Positions 8,476 to 18,225 are shown, counted from the first letter of the stretch. The stretch: DNA of 64,000 bases from RUG369 sp050949645 (GCA_050949645.1 JBMNGC010000001.1:248001-312000); one strand, 5' to 3'. Notes: generated by a model from the letters alone, not told the origin. Numbers and translations are program-made.

Positions 8476-10635
8476 ATGACAGAGGAATTACTTGAAAGAA
8501 CGGACGATAACGCACAATCTCAGGATGGCGTTACGCGTGGTAACCGGCTCGCTCGCTTCGGAATAGTCGCGCTGGAAATCCTACTGATCTTTATTATTTT
8601 CGTTTTTTATGGCGCATGGCCGCCTCCCGACGTCAATGAACAATACTACGTTGGTAAGGCGATCCATTTCTGGAATCCAAATTGGCTAAGCGCGGATCCG
8701 TTTCTCAATACTCCGGACTCGCACTGGCTCTTCTATGCGAGCTTCGGGCTGCTTTCCTTTCTCTTCGAGCAGAATACGCTCGTCTGGGTCGGGCGAGCGC
8801 TCGTATGGCTTATGACGGCGATTGCCTGGCGTCGATTGAGTCGCGCGCTTATTCCATTAAACTTCGTCGCGATTTTGACCGCCGCTGCGTTTGCGTTTTA
8901 TCTTGAATCGTTTCACCTCGCGGGCGAGTGGATTATCGGCGGAGTCGAAGGGAAAAGTCTGGCGTTCCCCTTCGTCTTTTGGGGACTGGCGTGTTTTCTC
9001 GAGCGAAAGTTCAATCGTGCGTGGATTCTGCTGGGGATCGGTTCGGCGTTTCACGTCCTTGTCGGCGGCTGGACGGTCCTTGCGTGTCTCTTCGCGTGGG
9101 CGCTCGACGCACACTGGCATTATGGCGCTGCGATACGTCGTGGCGACGTCGTCGTAGGCGCTCGCTTCGTCGAACGGATAACCGACCGCCTGACCAAATT
9201 TTTCCACGCGCTTTTTAAGACGCTTCCAGGTCTTATTGTCGGCGGCGCGATCTCGCTCCTGGGCGTCATACCCGCTCTTAGGCTCGACGTGGGCGCGAGC
9301 CCTGAGATCATCCGCGAATCTCGGAAAATTTACGTTTTCGAACGCCTTCAGCATCATCTTGTAGCGTCGTCTTTGCCGTGGACTTTTTTGACCCGCTTTG
9401 CTCTGTTGACGCTTGCGCTCTTGATTCTTGCACCGTTTGGAACGCGGCTCTATTCTTGGCTCCGTCGCGGTTCCGACGACCCCACGCGCGGTCGTTTTGC
9501 GCGGCTTGGCGCGTTTGTATTCGCCGCTCTGCTCTTCGCATGCGTCGGCGTGACGATCGACTGGGGCTCCAAATGGTTGGCTTCGATTGGACGACTTGCC
9601 GATCCGAAGGACGCAGCGCCATTATTGCGCTATTACTGGTATCGTCTTTCCGACTGGGCGGTTCCTTTAGGGCTCGTTTTTCTCACGACGCGGCTGGGAC
9701 TCGAAGTTGGAGGAAGCCTCTTGCGCCGCGTTAGAGCGACGCCGACGTCGAACCAGGACTTCAGGTTTGCGACAAGTTGCATTTGTTCTGCGTTCATAAC
9801 GCTTTTTGTCGGGTTTGGCGCCTTTTGGGCGTTTCGAACGTTCTTCTATCGCCGCGCGGTCGCGATTGCCAAAGCGAGCGCCATCAACGGGCTCATACCG
9901 CTTCCGAAGCCGACTGAAGGCGTTTCCTATCTTGCCGCCGTCGACGCGCTTGGACTTGTTCTTATGATCTTGGCGGCGTTCGCGATTAGACGGTCCGCGC
10001 GCCGGTCGCAGAAAGACGCCGAGCAAGGGGTGGAACTGAGATCCCTTTCGCCCGTTCTGACGACGAGTCTTCTGGTCTGGCTTTTGATTGTAGGCGTGGC
10101 GGCGCCAGGCTGGCGGCTATGTTCCTATGTTGATCTACGCGGTACAAAGGTCGTTCCGCGAAGCGCGCCGCCGAAAGAATCGATCGCCGACGGCTGGATC
10201 GACGCGTGCCGATGGGTGCGCGATAACACGCCCGAAGACGCGATCTTCCTCGTCCCGCGCGGCTGCGAATCTTTCAAATGGCACGCTCGCCGCGCCGAAG
10301 CTGGAAACTGGAAGGAAATCCCGCAGGACGCGAACTCGATCGTTGAATGGAGCCGCAAAATTGAGCGCTTCTACGCTAATCCTGGCGAACCGGAAGGGTC
10401 TCCGACCAAGTGGAATCAGGCGTTAAACGTGGTCTTCATCAACAAAGGACGCGCAAGGGTTCTCAAAGAAAGCGCCGAGGACGGATATCAATATGCGATC
10501 GTAGAGACGCCCCCGTACACAATTTTTTCCATTCCGGAGGCGTTGCGTCGCTGGGAGGAATTCGTCGATAATGACTGCGTTTACAAGAATATGCAGTTCG
10601 TCGTACTCAAATTGCACGATTCAAAGGACGAGTAG
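8476..10635 (+). CDS. Polytopic membrane protein, DUF6798-like (planctomycete type)
   Basis: 719-aa integral membrane protein. After a short cytoplasmic tail comes a first helix (about residues 28-50) and then the motif PPPDVNEQYYVGKAIHFWNP, followed by about ten hydrophobic segments up to roughly residue 540. The C-terminal 180 residues are soluble and probably extracytoplasmic, including ACRWVRDNTPEDAIFLVP and KWHARRAEAGNWK. The overall plan (many helices plus a C-terminal soluble domain) resembles GT-C glycosyltransferases, and the opening motif resembles proteins annotated DUF6798; both are recalled, not computed. AGGA lies 11 nt before the ATG. It follows the CPBP gene closely. Function unknown; a sugar-lipid role would be guesswork. 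Confidence 0.8.
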   Translation: MTEELLERTDDNAQSQDGVTRGNRLARFGIVALEILLIFIIFVFYGAWPPPDVNEQYYVGKAIHFWNPNWLSADPFLNTPDSHWLFYASFGLLSFLFEQNTLVWVGRALVWLMTAIAWRRLSRALIPLNFVAILTAAAFAFYLESFHLAGEWIIGGVEGKSLAFPFVFWGLACFLERKFNRAWILLGIGSAFHVLVGGWTVLACLFAWALDAHWHYGAAIRRGDVVVGARFVERITDRLTKFFHALFKTLPGLIVGGAISLLGVIPALRLDVGASPEIIRESRKIYVFERLQHHLVASSLPWTFLTRFALLTLALLILAPFGTRLYSWLRRGSDDPTRGRFARLGAFVFAALLFACVGVTIDWGSKWLASIGRLADPKDAAPLLRYYWYRLSDWAVPLGLVFLTTRLGLEVGGSLLRRVRATPTSNQDFRFATSCICSAFITLFVGFGAFWAFRTFFYRRAVAIAKASAINGLIPLPKPTEGVSYLAAVDALGLVLMILAAFAIRRSARRSQKDAEQGVELRSLSPVLTTSLLVWLLIVGVAAPGWRLCSYVDLRGTKVVPRSAPPKESIADGWIDACRWVRDNTPEDAIFLVPRGCESFKWHARRAEAGNWKEIPQDANSIVEWSRKIERFYANPGEPEGSPTKWNQALNVVFINKGRARVLKESAEDGYQYAIVETPPYTIFSIPEALRRWEEFVDNDCVYKNMQFVVLKLHDSKDE

Positions 10636-10687
10636 CAACAAATGTCGGAGCGCATTGTTTAACTCTGAACTGAGAAACGCTTCAAGT

Positions 10688-10727
10688 AAAAAACGAGGAA
10701 GGCGCAACAGCTCGCCCTCCGCGTTTT
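10688..10727. terminator. Bidirectional terminator between convergent genes
   Basis: Stem AAAACG...GGA...GGCG pairing with CGCC...TCC...CGTTTT (10690-10704 with 10713-10727; two mismatches). An A-run lies on the left and T's on the right, so it can terminate both the plus-strand membrane-protein gene and the minus-strand glycosidase-like gene. Confidence 0.65.
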
Positions 10728-10758
10728 ATTCTTTAAAGATCAACGCACGCGGCGTTAA

Positions 10759-13032
10759 TTACAGCGGACGTTTGAGGTTTTCCCATTTGACGGAGAAACC
10801 TTCCGGAAACCCCGGCGCCGTGTCACCTGAACGCGGCTCGGGTTGACCGTCGGTTGTCTCGTCGTAGCCGACGCACATGCCGGCGATTGCAAAAAGCAAC
10901 CCCGCGTTGCCAGGAAGGTATTCGCCTTTACCGCCTCTAGCCGAAGGACCGCCGAGGTTGACGCCCGAGATTCCGTAGTGATTGCAGATCGAGTCGCTCA
11001 GAAGGATCTCAACGGCGAGGTCGGGCCGTCCCAGACGCGAAGCGGCCATAGCCGTCATCGGGAAATCCCAGCCCCAGCATCGATCCCACTGCCAGTCTTT
11101 CATGACGAGCTCGAGCGTTCTGAGCGCGGTTTCTTTATCGACTTCTGGGATCGGCGGGAGCATCCCGTAGATTCCAATGAGATCCGGATGTTCCCAGTTA
11201 CGCGTTTTGAAGTCGTCGCCCCATTCTGCCGATCGGACGTAATGGTCGTCGATAATAGGGAGCGGCGCGAGATTTTCGCGAATATCGTCCCACAGCGCGT
11301 TTCGTTCTTTACCTTGGCGTTCTCGCCACAGGTTCGCCATATCTAGGCCCCAGCGCCAGTAGACGAGGTCGTAGATTTCGTCGCTCGTTACGCCGACTTC
11401 GCTCGGCGGCATCGCGGGCGCGAGATGATAAACGCCCTGATTGTCGCGAGTTGGATAGTCCGCCATGTGAATTGCGGTCTCCTCGACGATCTTGGACCAT
11501 TTATCAATTGTTTCCTGATTGGGCGCTCGACGGTAATCCATCTCTGCAAAATAGATCGGATGCGGCTGCTTCCATAGTAGAACGAGATTTCCTTCCCACG
11601 GCGCGGTGCGACCGTCTGGCGCAATTTCCTTCTGCCACATGACGCCTTTATATTCAAGTTGCTCGGCGAGCTTTTTGGCGGCGCTGAAAACGGTTGGATA
11701 GACTGTAATCGCCTTATCCGCGAACTCGGCGCGATCCCAGCCCCACCAGTGGATCAGGTGCCACCAAATCATCTCCATATGGAACCTGCCGCTCCATGGG
11801 CAGATATTCATGAGCCCCGATTCCGAACAAGGCCAGTCGCCCGCTGAGTTGGCGCGCATTAAAAACTGAGAAAGAACAATCCTTCGTTCGAGTTCAAACC
11901 AGCGTTCGTCCGAGCTTTCCGAGAGGTCGACCGCCCCTCCGGAACTCCAGAATGCTCCCCAGCGCGCTTTCGAATTCTCTTCGATCGCCGCATAGTCGAG
12001 ATATTCAGCGTCGATCGCCGAATCGTCGCATAGTTGCGCCGAATAATCGCCGCCGTCGAACAAGATTGCAATTTCGAGCGCCCCTTCTTCTCCAGTCCCC
12101 TTAACAAAAAGTCCAGACGTTTCGCCGATTTGTTCCACGACCCCGCACGTCGCTGCAACGCGGACGCCGTAGGAAAAATCCCCGACGACGCCTCGCGCAT
12201 ACTCGTTCTTAAGTTCGCGCTTGACGCAGAGCGCCGAGACGCTCGGCGCGCATGTAGGTTCTTTAATTGTAAAGGGGGTTTTCACCGCGTTTTCTGAAAA
12301 GTCGCCCGTCCACGCGTCACGCAGGAGACTGGGGTAGGGGAAGGTGATTTCGACAACGAGCTTGCCTGACTGTACAAGCTCTGAATCGATTTTAATCCCA
12401 ACGGTAGAATCGAGGTCGACGTCGTCGCTAATGCAGGTTGCGACCTTGACGGGCGTTCCGTCGAGGGTGAAGGTCGTCGTATGGACGCCGGTCCAAAGAT
12501 CAAGATCTCGTTTGACGTCCTTGATCTCTTCGGGCTTGAGCTCGGAGCCGTCGGCACGGAGGAACCGCGTTCGCGCGAGGTTCATTTGGTGAGGACTCTC
12601 TCGAATCCAATGATAAAGATCGAACCTGTCGGCGGGAAATTTGTCGAGACCCGTGAGCCAACCCTTCTGATAGGTTCCCGTCTCGGGGACGTCGTCCCAT
12701 GTGTATCGTTCGAGGAGCGGTTCGGAAAACCAGCCCCAGTGAGAGAGGACGTCCCCTTTGAAGGTCTGGAGTCCCGTCCCGTCGACGTTAAAGCAGATAT
12801 TGCCGTTTCCGACCGGCAGGAGCTCTCCGGTTTGATCTGTCTGGATTCGATGTCGGTCAACGATCGCTCGTCGATCGAGGGGCGTTTTGAGCTCGTTAGC
12901 GGCGGCGAATGGCGCCGGCTCAAGCGCAAGAGCAGATAACGTAAGGGCCAGAAGAGCTGCGCTGACCAGGCTTGCGGCAGAAAACCGTTCGATGAACTTC
13001 CGGCGATGAATGTGATTGGATTTTTCAGTCAT
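10759..13032 (-). CDS. Exported glycosidase-like protein, probable (alpha/alpha)6-barrel
   Basis: 757-aa exported protein. The N-terminus has an arginine pair before a hydrophobic stretch (HRRKFIERFSAASLVSAAL), so a Tat signal is plausible; cleavage is expected near AAA-NELK at about residue 46. The mature part has an N-terminal beta-rich domain opening with LLPVGNGNICFNVDGTG, followed from about residue 340 by a helical region rich in Trp, with GRFHMEMIWWHLIHWWGWDR and MWQKEIAPDGRTAPWEGN. This layout and these motifs resemble six-hairpin glycosidases related to GH65/GH95-type proteins. The family assignment is by recall. The longest frame starts at TTG 13047; GGAG 5 nt before ATG 13032 decides the start. 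No carbohydrate transporter is adjacent. Confidence 0.7.
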   Translation of the reverse strand: MTEKSNHIHRRKFIERFSAASLVSAALLALTLSALALEPAPFAAANELKTPLDRRAIVDRHRIQTDQTGELLPVGNGNICFNVDGTGLQTFKGDVLSHWGWFSEPLLERYTWDDVPETGTYQKGWLTGLDKFPADRFDLYHWIRESPHQMNLARTRFLRADGSELKPEEIKDVKRDLDLWTGVHTTTFTLDGTPVKVATCISDDVDLDSTVGIKIDSELVQSGKLVVEITFPYPSLLRDAWTGDFSENAVKTPFTIKEPTCAPSVSALCVKRELKNEYARGVVGDFSYGVRVAATCGVVEQIGETSGLFVKGTGEEGALEIAILFDGGDYSAQLCDDSAIDAEYLDYAAIEENSKARWGAFWSSGGAVDLSESSDERWFELERRIVLSQFLMRANSAGDWPCSESGLMNICPWSGRFHMEMIWWHLIHWWGWDRAEFADKAITVYPTVFSAAKKLAEQLEYKGVMWQKEIAPDGRTAPWEGNLVLLWKQPHPIYFAEMDYRRAPNQETIDKWSKIVEETAIHMADYPTRDNQGVYHLAPAMPPSEVGVTSDEIYDLVYWRWGLDMANLWRERQGKERNALWDDIRENLAPLPIIDDHYVRSAEWGDDFKTRNWEHPDLIGIYGMLPPIPEVDKETALRTLELVMKDWQWDRCWGWDFPMTAMAASRLGRPDLAVEILLSDSICNHYGISGVNLGGPSARGGKGEYLPGNAGLLFAIAGMCVGYDETTDGQPEPRSGDTAPGFPEGFSVKWENLKRPL

Positions 13033-13150
13033 ATTGGCTCCAGGCAAAAGACGAACGAAGGTGGCGAATCAGGCCCGATTATACCTGGAGCAAAAGCGTA
13101 TTTCAAGAAAAAGAGACAAGCGTTTCGGGGAGGATTTCCTTTAGTTCAAT

Positions 13151-13186
13151 AAAAAAAGCGCGGCGTTATGAGAAACGCCGCGCTTT
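13151..13186 (-). terminator. Terminator of secDF
   Basis: Perfect 13-bp stem AAAGCGCGGCGTT (13155-13167) / AACGCCGCGCTTT (13174-13186), 6-nt loop, with a seven-T run on the minus strand (13151-13157). It lies 48 nt after the secDF stop. Confidence 0.9.
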
Positions 13187-13233
13187 GATTTTGCTACAAG
13201 TCGCTAATGAGGAAGCAACTTGATTTTACCGGG

Positions 13234-16200
13234 TCACTTAACGCGTCGCGACGGGGTCTTCGAACGACGTCGCTGGAGCAGCCAGTAGAGGAACGGCGCG
13301 CAAATGACGACCGAGCTGTAGGTACCGACAAGAACGCCGACGAGCATAGCGAACGCGAAGGTATGGATGCCCGCGCCTCCAAAGACGTACAAAACGAAGA
13401 CGGCTAACGTCGTCGTGAGCGACGTCAGGATCGTACGGGAGAAGACCTGGTTAGTGGCGTCGTTGATAATCTCGACGGTCAGAGCTTCTGCCTTGCCGCG
13501 TACTTCGCGGAGACGGTCAAAGAGGACGATCGTATCGTTGAGGGAGTAACCAATAAGGGATAGGAACGCAGCGACGGTCGAGAGACCAATCTTGAACTGC
13601 GTAATTCCCAGGAACCCGAGCGGGCCAGCAAGCCAGTAGCTCAACCCAATAAGGCCAAGCGTGAAGCAGACGTCGTGAATAAGGCCGACGACCGCCGAGA
13701 TTCCAACGACCGCGTGGCGGAATCGGAACCACAGGTACGCGACAATGATCACGAGGCTCCCGAGGATTGCCAGAATACCTTGGGTACGAGCATATCCGGC
13801 AACCGAGGAACCGACCGTGTTCGACGCTTCAAACGCGGACTGATTCGCAACAAGGGCCTGAGCGGCTTCCGAAATTTCTTCAACCGCTTCTTTATCGCCC
13901 GAGGCAAATAGGACGTTCCATTCGCTCGACGGCGCGTTGGAGCCCGACTGATAAGCTTCGTTCGTGACCGTAAAGGTCAGGTCGGAATTTTCTGGGAGCG
14001 AATCTTCAAAGTAGCCTGTCACGACTTCACGGCTTAGCGCCGGATTCGTCGTCACGGCGACGGTGATTCTAGGTCTGGCGGTCGTCGAGCCGGTCGGAGT
14101 GACCTGCTCAACGTCGCCAACAACGTAGTCCATCGAATAATGTCGCAGTTTGCCGGCGAAACTCTCTTTGAGAATATCTTCGACGTCATTTTGGAGCTCG
14201 TCCGACTCCTTATCGGTGGGGCAGGACGCGCTGATCGTATAGCACGTATGGGGCGCAACCGGATTCCCATCGCGGTCCTTTGCCAGAGCCAACTCGCTGA
14301 CGGAGAGGTCAGGAAGCTGATCTTTGAGCGTTGAACGCAGCTCGCCAATGTCAACCGGTTCCGTGAAGACGGTCTGAATCTCCACTCCTCCGACGAAGTC
14401 GACGTCAAAGATACCCTTGCCGCGAACGACAACGGCGACGAGCCCGATGACGATGATCGCAACGGAGATCAAGTAGGTTCTCTTGGCGAATTTGAAGAAG
14501 TCAAAGTTCGGACGACCAAACGGCTTCATGAAGGGCAGCAGCGGGAAAATACAATTCTTGGAAATCCAACCGGCCTTCTCGCAGGACTGGAAGATGATGC
14601 GGCAGACGTAGGTCGCGGTGAACAAACTGAAGAGGACGCCGAGGAACAGCGTTACGGCAAAGCTCTTAATCTGTTCCGAACCGACGAGGTAAAGGATCCA
14701 TGCCGTAAGCATGGTCGTGACGTTCGAGTCGAAAATCGCGGTGAACGCACGCTGGTAACCGTTGCGGATCGCCATACGGAGCGCCGCGCCGCCGTTGAGT
14801 TCTTCGCGGATGCGCTCAAAGATCAGGATGTTTGCGTCAACGGCCATACCGACAGTTAACACGAGACCGGCAAGCCCCGGCAGTGTAAACGCCGCGCGCA
14901 TGGCGATCATCGTCGTCATGATGAGGAAGAGGTTCATGAGAACGGCGAAGGAGGCGATGAAGCCGCCGAAGCCGTAGTAGCAGATCATGAAGATGACAAC
15001 GATGATACCGCCCCAGACGACCGCGTTCTTACCTTTGCGGATCGTGTCGGCGCCAAGCGTAGGTCCGGTGACCATGGTGGTAATCGGCTTGTCAGAAAGA
15101 GTCGCGGGAAGAACGCCGGCGTGCATGACGGCGATGAGGTCGCGTACTTCATTCTGAATGCGCTGACGAGATTCGGGGGAGAGGTCGTGCCCGAATGTGA
15201 TTTGGCCGCGGTCGCTGATCGTGCTCTGAATATTCGGAGCGTTAAAGAGTCGATTATTGAAGACGACGCCGAGCTGTCGACCGGAGTCGCGCGCGGAGCT
15301 AGCCTTATATCGGTCAGTAAGACGCTGCATGTGCTTGGCGCCTTCCGGACGCATCGTGAAGACGACCTCCGGTTCGCCGAGCTGTCCGACGCTTTCCTGA
15401 ACAAACTCAATGTGGGAACCGTTGACGTCGAAGCTATCGAGGAGTTCGAGAACGAGCAGGTCGTACTGCGGCACGGATTCGGTCCCGATTTCATCTTCGC
15501 GAGGCGTGTACTGCGACTCGCGAACGACGCAATCCTGACGAATGATGCTATTTTGAGTCGGGTCGACCGGCAGCCAGGACGCGCCGACGACAATACCGTC
15601 GCCCAGACCTGAGCTGTCAATCGTGACGTCCCATTCGTTCGCAAATTCGGGGCGCAAGGCTTCTTCGATAACTTTGCGCTCTCCGGCGTCCGTCGACGTT
15701 TGCGACGCGAGGATGCGGAACTTCAGCTGACCCGTGTCGTTAATGACGCGCTCTAGACGCGCGACTTCCGCGTCGTCCGCTTCCGGAATGGTAATCTTGA
15801 TTTCCGAATTGGCGCCGAGCTCCTGGATCGAGATTTCGCGCACCCCCGAGGGGTTAATGCGCTTCATGATCGCGTTCTTGAGCCCGCTCATATCTTCGTT
15901 CGAGACCGTGTCGCTTCCGGATTCCTTGTTAGGCTCGACGGAGTAAACAAGGATCGAACCGCCGCGGAGGTCGACTCCGAGGTTGACGCGACTCTCAGCA
16001 AGTCCGCGTATCGTCGCAATGACTGCGCCAAAAAAGCAGAAGAAGATGACAAAGTATCCGAACATGTTCTCCTTCATCTGGAACTTTTTGACGCATAGTC
16101 GCGCAAAGAAATATCCCAAGACGCAGAGGAGGATGAAGGAACCAAAAACGAAAATACGCTGAGAGGTCGCTTTTCCGTTGGTCTGTTCGACGACGGTCGT

Positions 16201-16521
16201 TTCGGAAGCGACAGGCCCAACTTGGGCTTCTTCCGACTCGGTCTCTGAGAATTGCTCAGGGACTGATTCGGAAGCGTCGTCAGTCGCGGGTTCAGCAGTT
16301 TCAGATTCTGTGGAATCGGCGGTCGAAGCTTCAGGAACAGAGGGGTCCTGATCGGCAACCGCTGGGGTCTCGGCGGCGTTATCGGTCGCAACGGCGGTCG
16401 CCTGATCGCCGGGCGCTTCGTCTTGCGCGAAGGTCGCCGTCGAAGCGCAGCCGACAGCGAACGCAAGGAGCGTTACAAGACCTAAGCAGAAAGGTCTCAA
16501 CGATAGTTTTTCGTTAGTCAT
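13234..16521 (-). CDS. secDF: Fused protein translocase subunit SecD-SecF
   Basis: Inner-membrane RND-type subunit that uses the proton gradient to help SecYEG pull proteins across. SecD and SecF are joined in one chain of 1095 aa. SecD hallmarks are LGVDLRGG (181-188) and the membrane block with GLVLTVGMAVDANILIFERIREE. SecF follows with the variant FDVDFVGGVEI and IGYSLNDTIVLFDRLRE. Before SecD proper there is an unusual leader: a signal-like helix ending in FAVGC (about 8-25), then an acidic Glu/Thr/Ala-rich linker (about 33-115), then two helices at about 123-145 and 153-172. Of TTG 16530 and ATG 16521, neither has a strong Shine-Dalgarno; ATG was chosen. yajC lies 176 nt upstream, the normal neighbour. 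Confidence 0.95.
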   Translation of the reverse strand: MTNEKLSLRPFCLGLVTLLAFAVGCASTATFAQDEAPGDQATAVATDNAAETPAVADQDPSVPEASTADSTESETAEPATDDASESVPEQFSETESEEAQVGPVASETTVVEQTNGKATSQRIFVFGSFILLCVLGYFFARLCVKKFQMKENMFGYFVIFFCFFGAVIATIRGLAESRVNLGVDLRGGSILVYSVEPNKESGSDTVSNEDMSGLKNAIMKRINPSGVREISIQELGANSEIKITIPEADDAEVARLERVINDTGQLKFRILASQTSTDAGERKVIEEALRPEFANEWDVTIDSSGLGDGIVVGASWLPVDPTQNSIIRQDCVVRESQYTPREDEIGTESVPQYDLLVLELLDSFDVNGSHIEFVQESVGQLGEPEVVFTMRPEGAKHMQRLTDRYKASSARDSGRQLGVVFNNRLFNAPNIQSTISDRGQITFGHDLSPESRQRIQNEVRDLIAVMHAGVLPATLSDKPITTMVTGPTLGADTIRKGKNAVVWGGIIVVIFMICYYGFGGFIASFAVLMNLFLIMTTMIAMRAAFTLPGLAGLVLTVGMAVDANILIFERIREELNGGAALRMAIRNGYQRAFTAIFDSNVTTMLTAWILYLVGSEQIKSFAVTLFLGVLFSLFTATYVCRIIFQSCEKAGWISKNCIFPLLPFMKPFGRPNFDFFKFAKRTYLISVAIIVIGLVAVVVRGKGIFDVDFVGGVEIQTVFTEPVDIGELRSTLKDQLPDLSVSELALAKDRDGNPVAPHTCYTISASCPTDKESDELQNDVEDILKESFAGKLRHYSMDYVVGDVEQVTPTGSTTARPRITVAVTTNPALSREVVTGYFEDSLPENSDLTFTVTNEAYQSGSNAPSSEWNVLFASGDKEAVEEISEAAQALVANQSAFEASNTVGSSVAGYARTQGILAILGSLVIIVAYLWFRFRHAVVGISAVVGLIHDVCFTLGLIGLSYWLAGPLGFLGITQFKIGLSTVAAFLSLIGYSLNDTIVLFDRLREVRGKAEALTVEIINDATNQVFSRTILTSLTTTLAVFVLYVFGGAGIHTFAFAMLVGVLVGTYSSVVICAPFLYWLLQRRRSKTPSRRVK

Positions 16522-16697
16522 TTGGGTCAAAATCTAATGAGTTAGCACGTCGTCCGACGCATTTCACGCGATCGGCGCGCTTTAATTAAAGAGCGCGGAG
16601 CGGCCGCAGTCGCCGGGATAAAAGCACAACGCGTTCGCCAAAAGTTTGCGCGTCGTTAACTGTTAAATATATGCAAAAGTTACAGGATGAGCCGCCG

Positions 16698-17096
16698 TTA
16701 TTTTTTAGCGGACTTATCCTTTTGTTCTTTTTTATCCGCGTCTTTGTTGAAGACGTAATAGACGGAGGATAGTGCGAAACGGATCTTTACGTTGTTGGAA
16801 TCGTCAACGCGCAAGACGATCTCTCCACCCTTCTGATCGATAGAACAGACAACTCCGATGATTCCACCCATCGTCAGCACTTTATCGTTGATTTTGAGGG
16901 AATCTAAGAGCTTTCGCGTTTGTTTATCGCGGGATTTTGCCGGCAAAATAAAGATAAAAAAGAGCGCGAGCAAGACGAGAAAGACCATAACGACGAGCTG
17001 GAACGCTCCGCCGCCCGCCGGCGCCGTTACCGGTTCCCCGTCCATGAAGAGGACGGTCGGCAGGCTAGTCAGTGCGTTTGCTAAAACGGCGTTCAT
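16698..17096 (-). CDS. yajC: Preprotein translocase accessory subunit YajC
   Basis: Small single-span subunit of the SecDF-YajC complex. At 132 aa it is a little longer than the usual 85-110. It has one transmembrane helix (about residues 32-52, LVVMVFLVLLALFFIFILPA), then the conserved cytosolic segment SLKINDKVLTMGGIIGVV and IVLRVDDSNNVKIRF. The C-terminus is a Lys/Asp/Glu-rich tail. GAGGA precedes the ATG. secDF is the next gene on the same strand, 176 nt away, which supports the assignment. A good promoter is at 17239-17267. Confidence 0.95.
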   Translation of the reverse strand: MNAVLANALTSLPTVLFMDGEPVTAPAGGGAFQLVVMVFLVLLALFFIFILPAKSRDKQTRKLLDSLKINDKVLTMGGIIGVVCSIDQKGGEIVLRVDDSNNVKIRFALSSVYYVFNKDADKKEQKDKSAKK

Positions 17097-17238
17097 GTTA
17101 ATTTTTCCTCAACGTAAAAGTAACGTCGCGCCCTCGGTTTTCCAAACGCGCGACAAAACAACAGACGATGTCAAACTCGCAAACGCGACGTAGCTGCACG
17201 TCGGCGTCTATCGTCCAAGTTCCGACTATTGACCGACA

Positions 17239-17267
17239 ATTCTAACTCTTATCTCTCCTAGTTACAA
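17239..17267 (-). promoter_or_regulatory. Sigma-70 promoter of yajC-secDF
   Basis: Read on the minus strand: TTGTAA, exactly 17 bp, TAGAAT. In plus coordinates the -35 is 17262-17267 and the -10 is 17239-17244. The leader before yajC is about 135 nt. Confidence 0.75.
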
Positions 17268-17487
17268 GGGCGCATAACGATAAATAATGGGTTTTTCTTT
17301 TTTCTCTTATCTTTTTCTAAATACATGAGGAACTCTTGGAATATTTTTCTGGGCGGTTTACACGAGTTTGGAGAAGAGCGGCGATGAAGGAATCAAAGTG
17401 AGCGTCAAAATATTCTTATGTCAACATGCGTTAGAAAAACGAGCGCGCTAACGGAACTTTCGCTCGTCTGCGGGTAAGAAAATGAGC

Positions 17488-17516
17488 TTGCTTCGATTCG
17501 ATGGCTTTATTAAAGT
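17488..17516 (+). promoter_or_regulatory. Promoter of the rimI-like gene, possibly leaderless
   Basis: TTGCTT (17488-17493), 17-bp spacer, TAAAGT (17511-17516). The expected start of transcription, 6-8 nt after the -10, coincides with the ATG at 17523. Confidence 0.5.
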
Positions 17517-17522
17517 CTCAAT

Positions 17523-18080
17523 ATGAAATCCGACGGCATGACGTCTCGGATCGGGAGAATTATTTTGAAACGCTACGATCTTCTTTCCTTTGATCCTTAT
17601 TATGCTAAATTCGAAGAAATTTCCTGCCGCGATGCGAGAGACTCCGACGTCGACGCGATATTAGCGATCGAATCGGCGTCTTTTGAATTCCCATGGTCAC
17701 GACAAGATTTTGATTTCTGCCTGACCCTTGATCGTTGCGGCGCGCTCGTTGCAGAACGTGGTGGAAGAATAGTCGGATATCTCGTCTATGAAACTCGTCG
17801 CCATTCGATTCGACTTCTCAGCTGCGCCGTCGAAGAGTCGGAACGTCGTTCCGGCGTCGGCTCGGCGCTCCTCTACGAGCTTATGGGGCGCGCCGGCGCG
17901 ACTCGAACAGAAATTGCTTGCTTCGTTCGCGAACGGAACGTTGCCGCGCAACTTTTCCTGAGAAAGATCGGGTTCTGCGCGCAATGGGTTAGCCGCCGTT
18001 TCTATAGCGCCGCTGAGGAAGACGCCTACCGCATGAGCTGGAAAATCGACGCGGAGCATCACGCCTTGAAGGCGGGATGA
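17523..18080 (+). CDS. GNAT acetyltransferase, RimI-like
   Basis: N-acetyltransferase of 185 aa. RimI-type enzymes acetylate the N-terminal Ala of ribosomal protein S18; related GNATs have other protein targets. The GNAT core runs from about residue 35: acceptor-side strand RDARDSDVDAILAIESASFEFPW (shared with RimI), then beta4 LLSCAVEESERRSGVGSALL with the acetyl-CoA P-loop RRSGVG, then FVRERNVAAQLFLRKIGF, the RimI-style NxxAxxLYxxxGF segment. The first 30 residues are an extension. No Shine-Dalgarno precedes ATG 17523, which fits a leaderless message; ATG 17538 is the alternative. A strong terminator follows. RimI itself is the best guess, not proven. Confidence 0.8.
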   Translation: MKSDGMTSRIGRIILKRYDLLSFDPYYAKFEEISCRDARDSDVDAILAIESASFEFPWSRQDFDFCLTLDRCGALVAERGGRIVGYLVYETRRHSIRLLSCAVEESERRSGVGSALLYELMGRAGATRTEIACFVRERNVAAQLFLRKIGFCAQWVSRRFYSAAEEDAYRMSWKIDAEHHALKAG

Positions 18081-18104
18081 ACGCCTTCCTTTCACTGGTC
18101 GCAA

Positions 18105-18136
18105 GGGACGTTCCCGAATCGGGACGTCCCTTTTTT
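18105..18136 (+). terminator. Terminator of the rimI-like gene
   Basis: Stem GGGACGT-CCCG / CGGG-ACGTCCC (18105-18116 with 18120-18130, one bulged T) followed by six T's. Confidence 0.88.
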
Positions 18137-18225
18137 AGTGGATAATCCCTCCGTTGCGCCGCCTCGATTAAATCATCGGCAACCTGAGGTCGGCGCATTC
18201 GAAATTGAAGTCGTCGAGATCAAAG

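Larger units (their letters stand above)
17097..17522. other. Divergent intergenic region between yajC and the rimI-like gene
   Basis: No gene supported. It carries two well-formed promoters facing away from each other: one for yajC (minus, 17239-17267) and one for the acetyltransferase (plus, 17488-17516). The middle is AT-rich with T and A runs. Confidence 0.6.
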
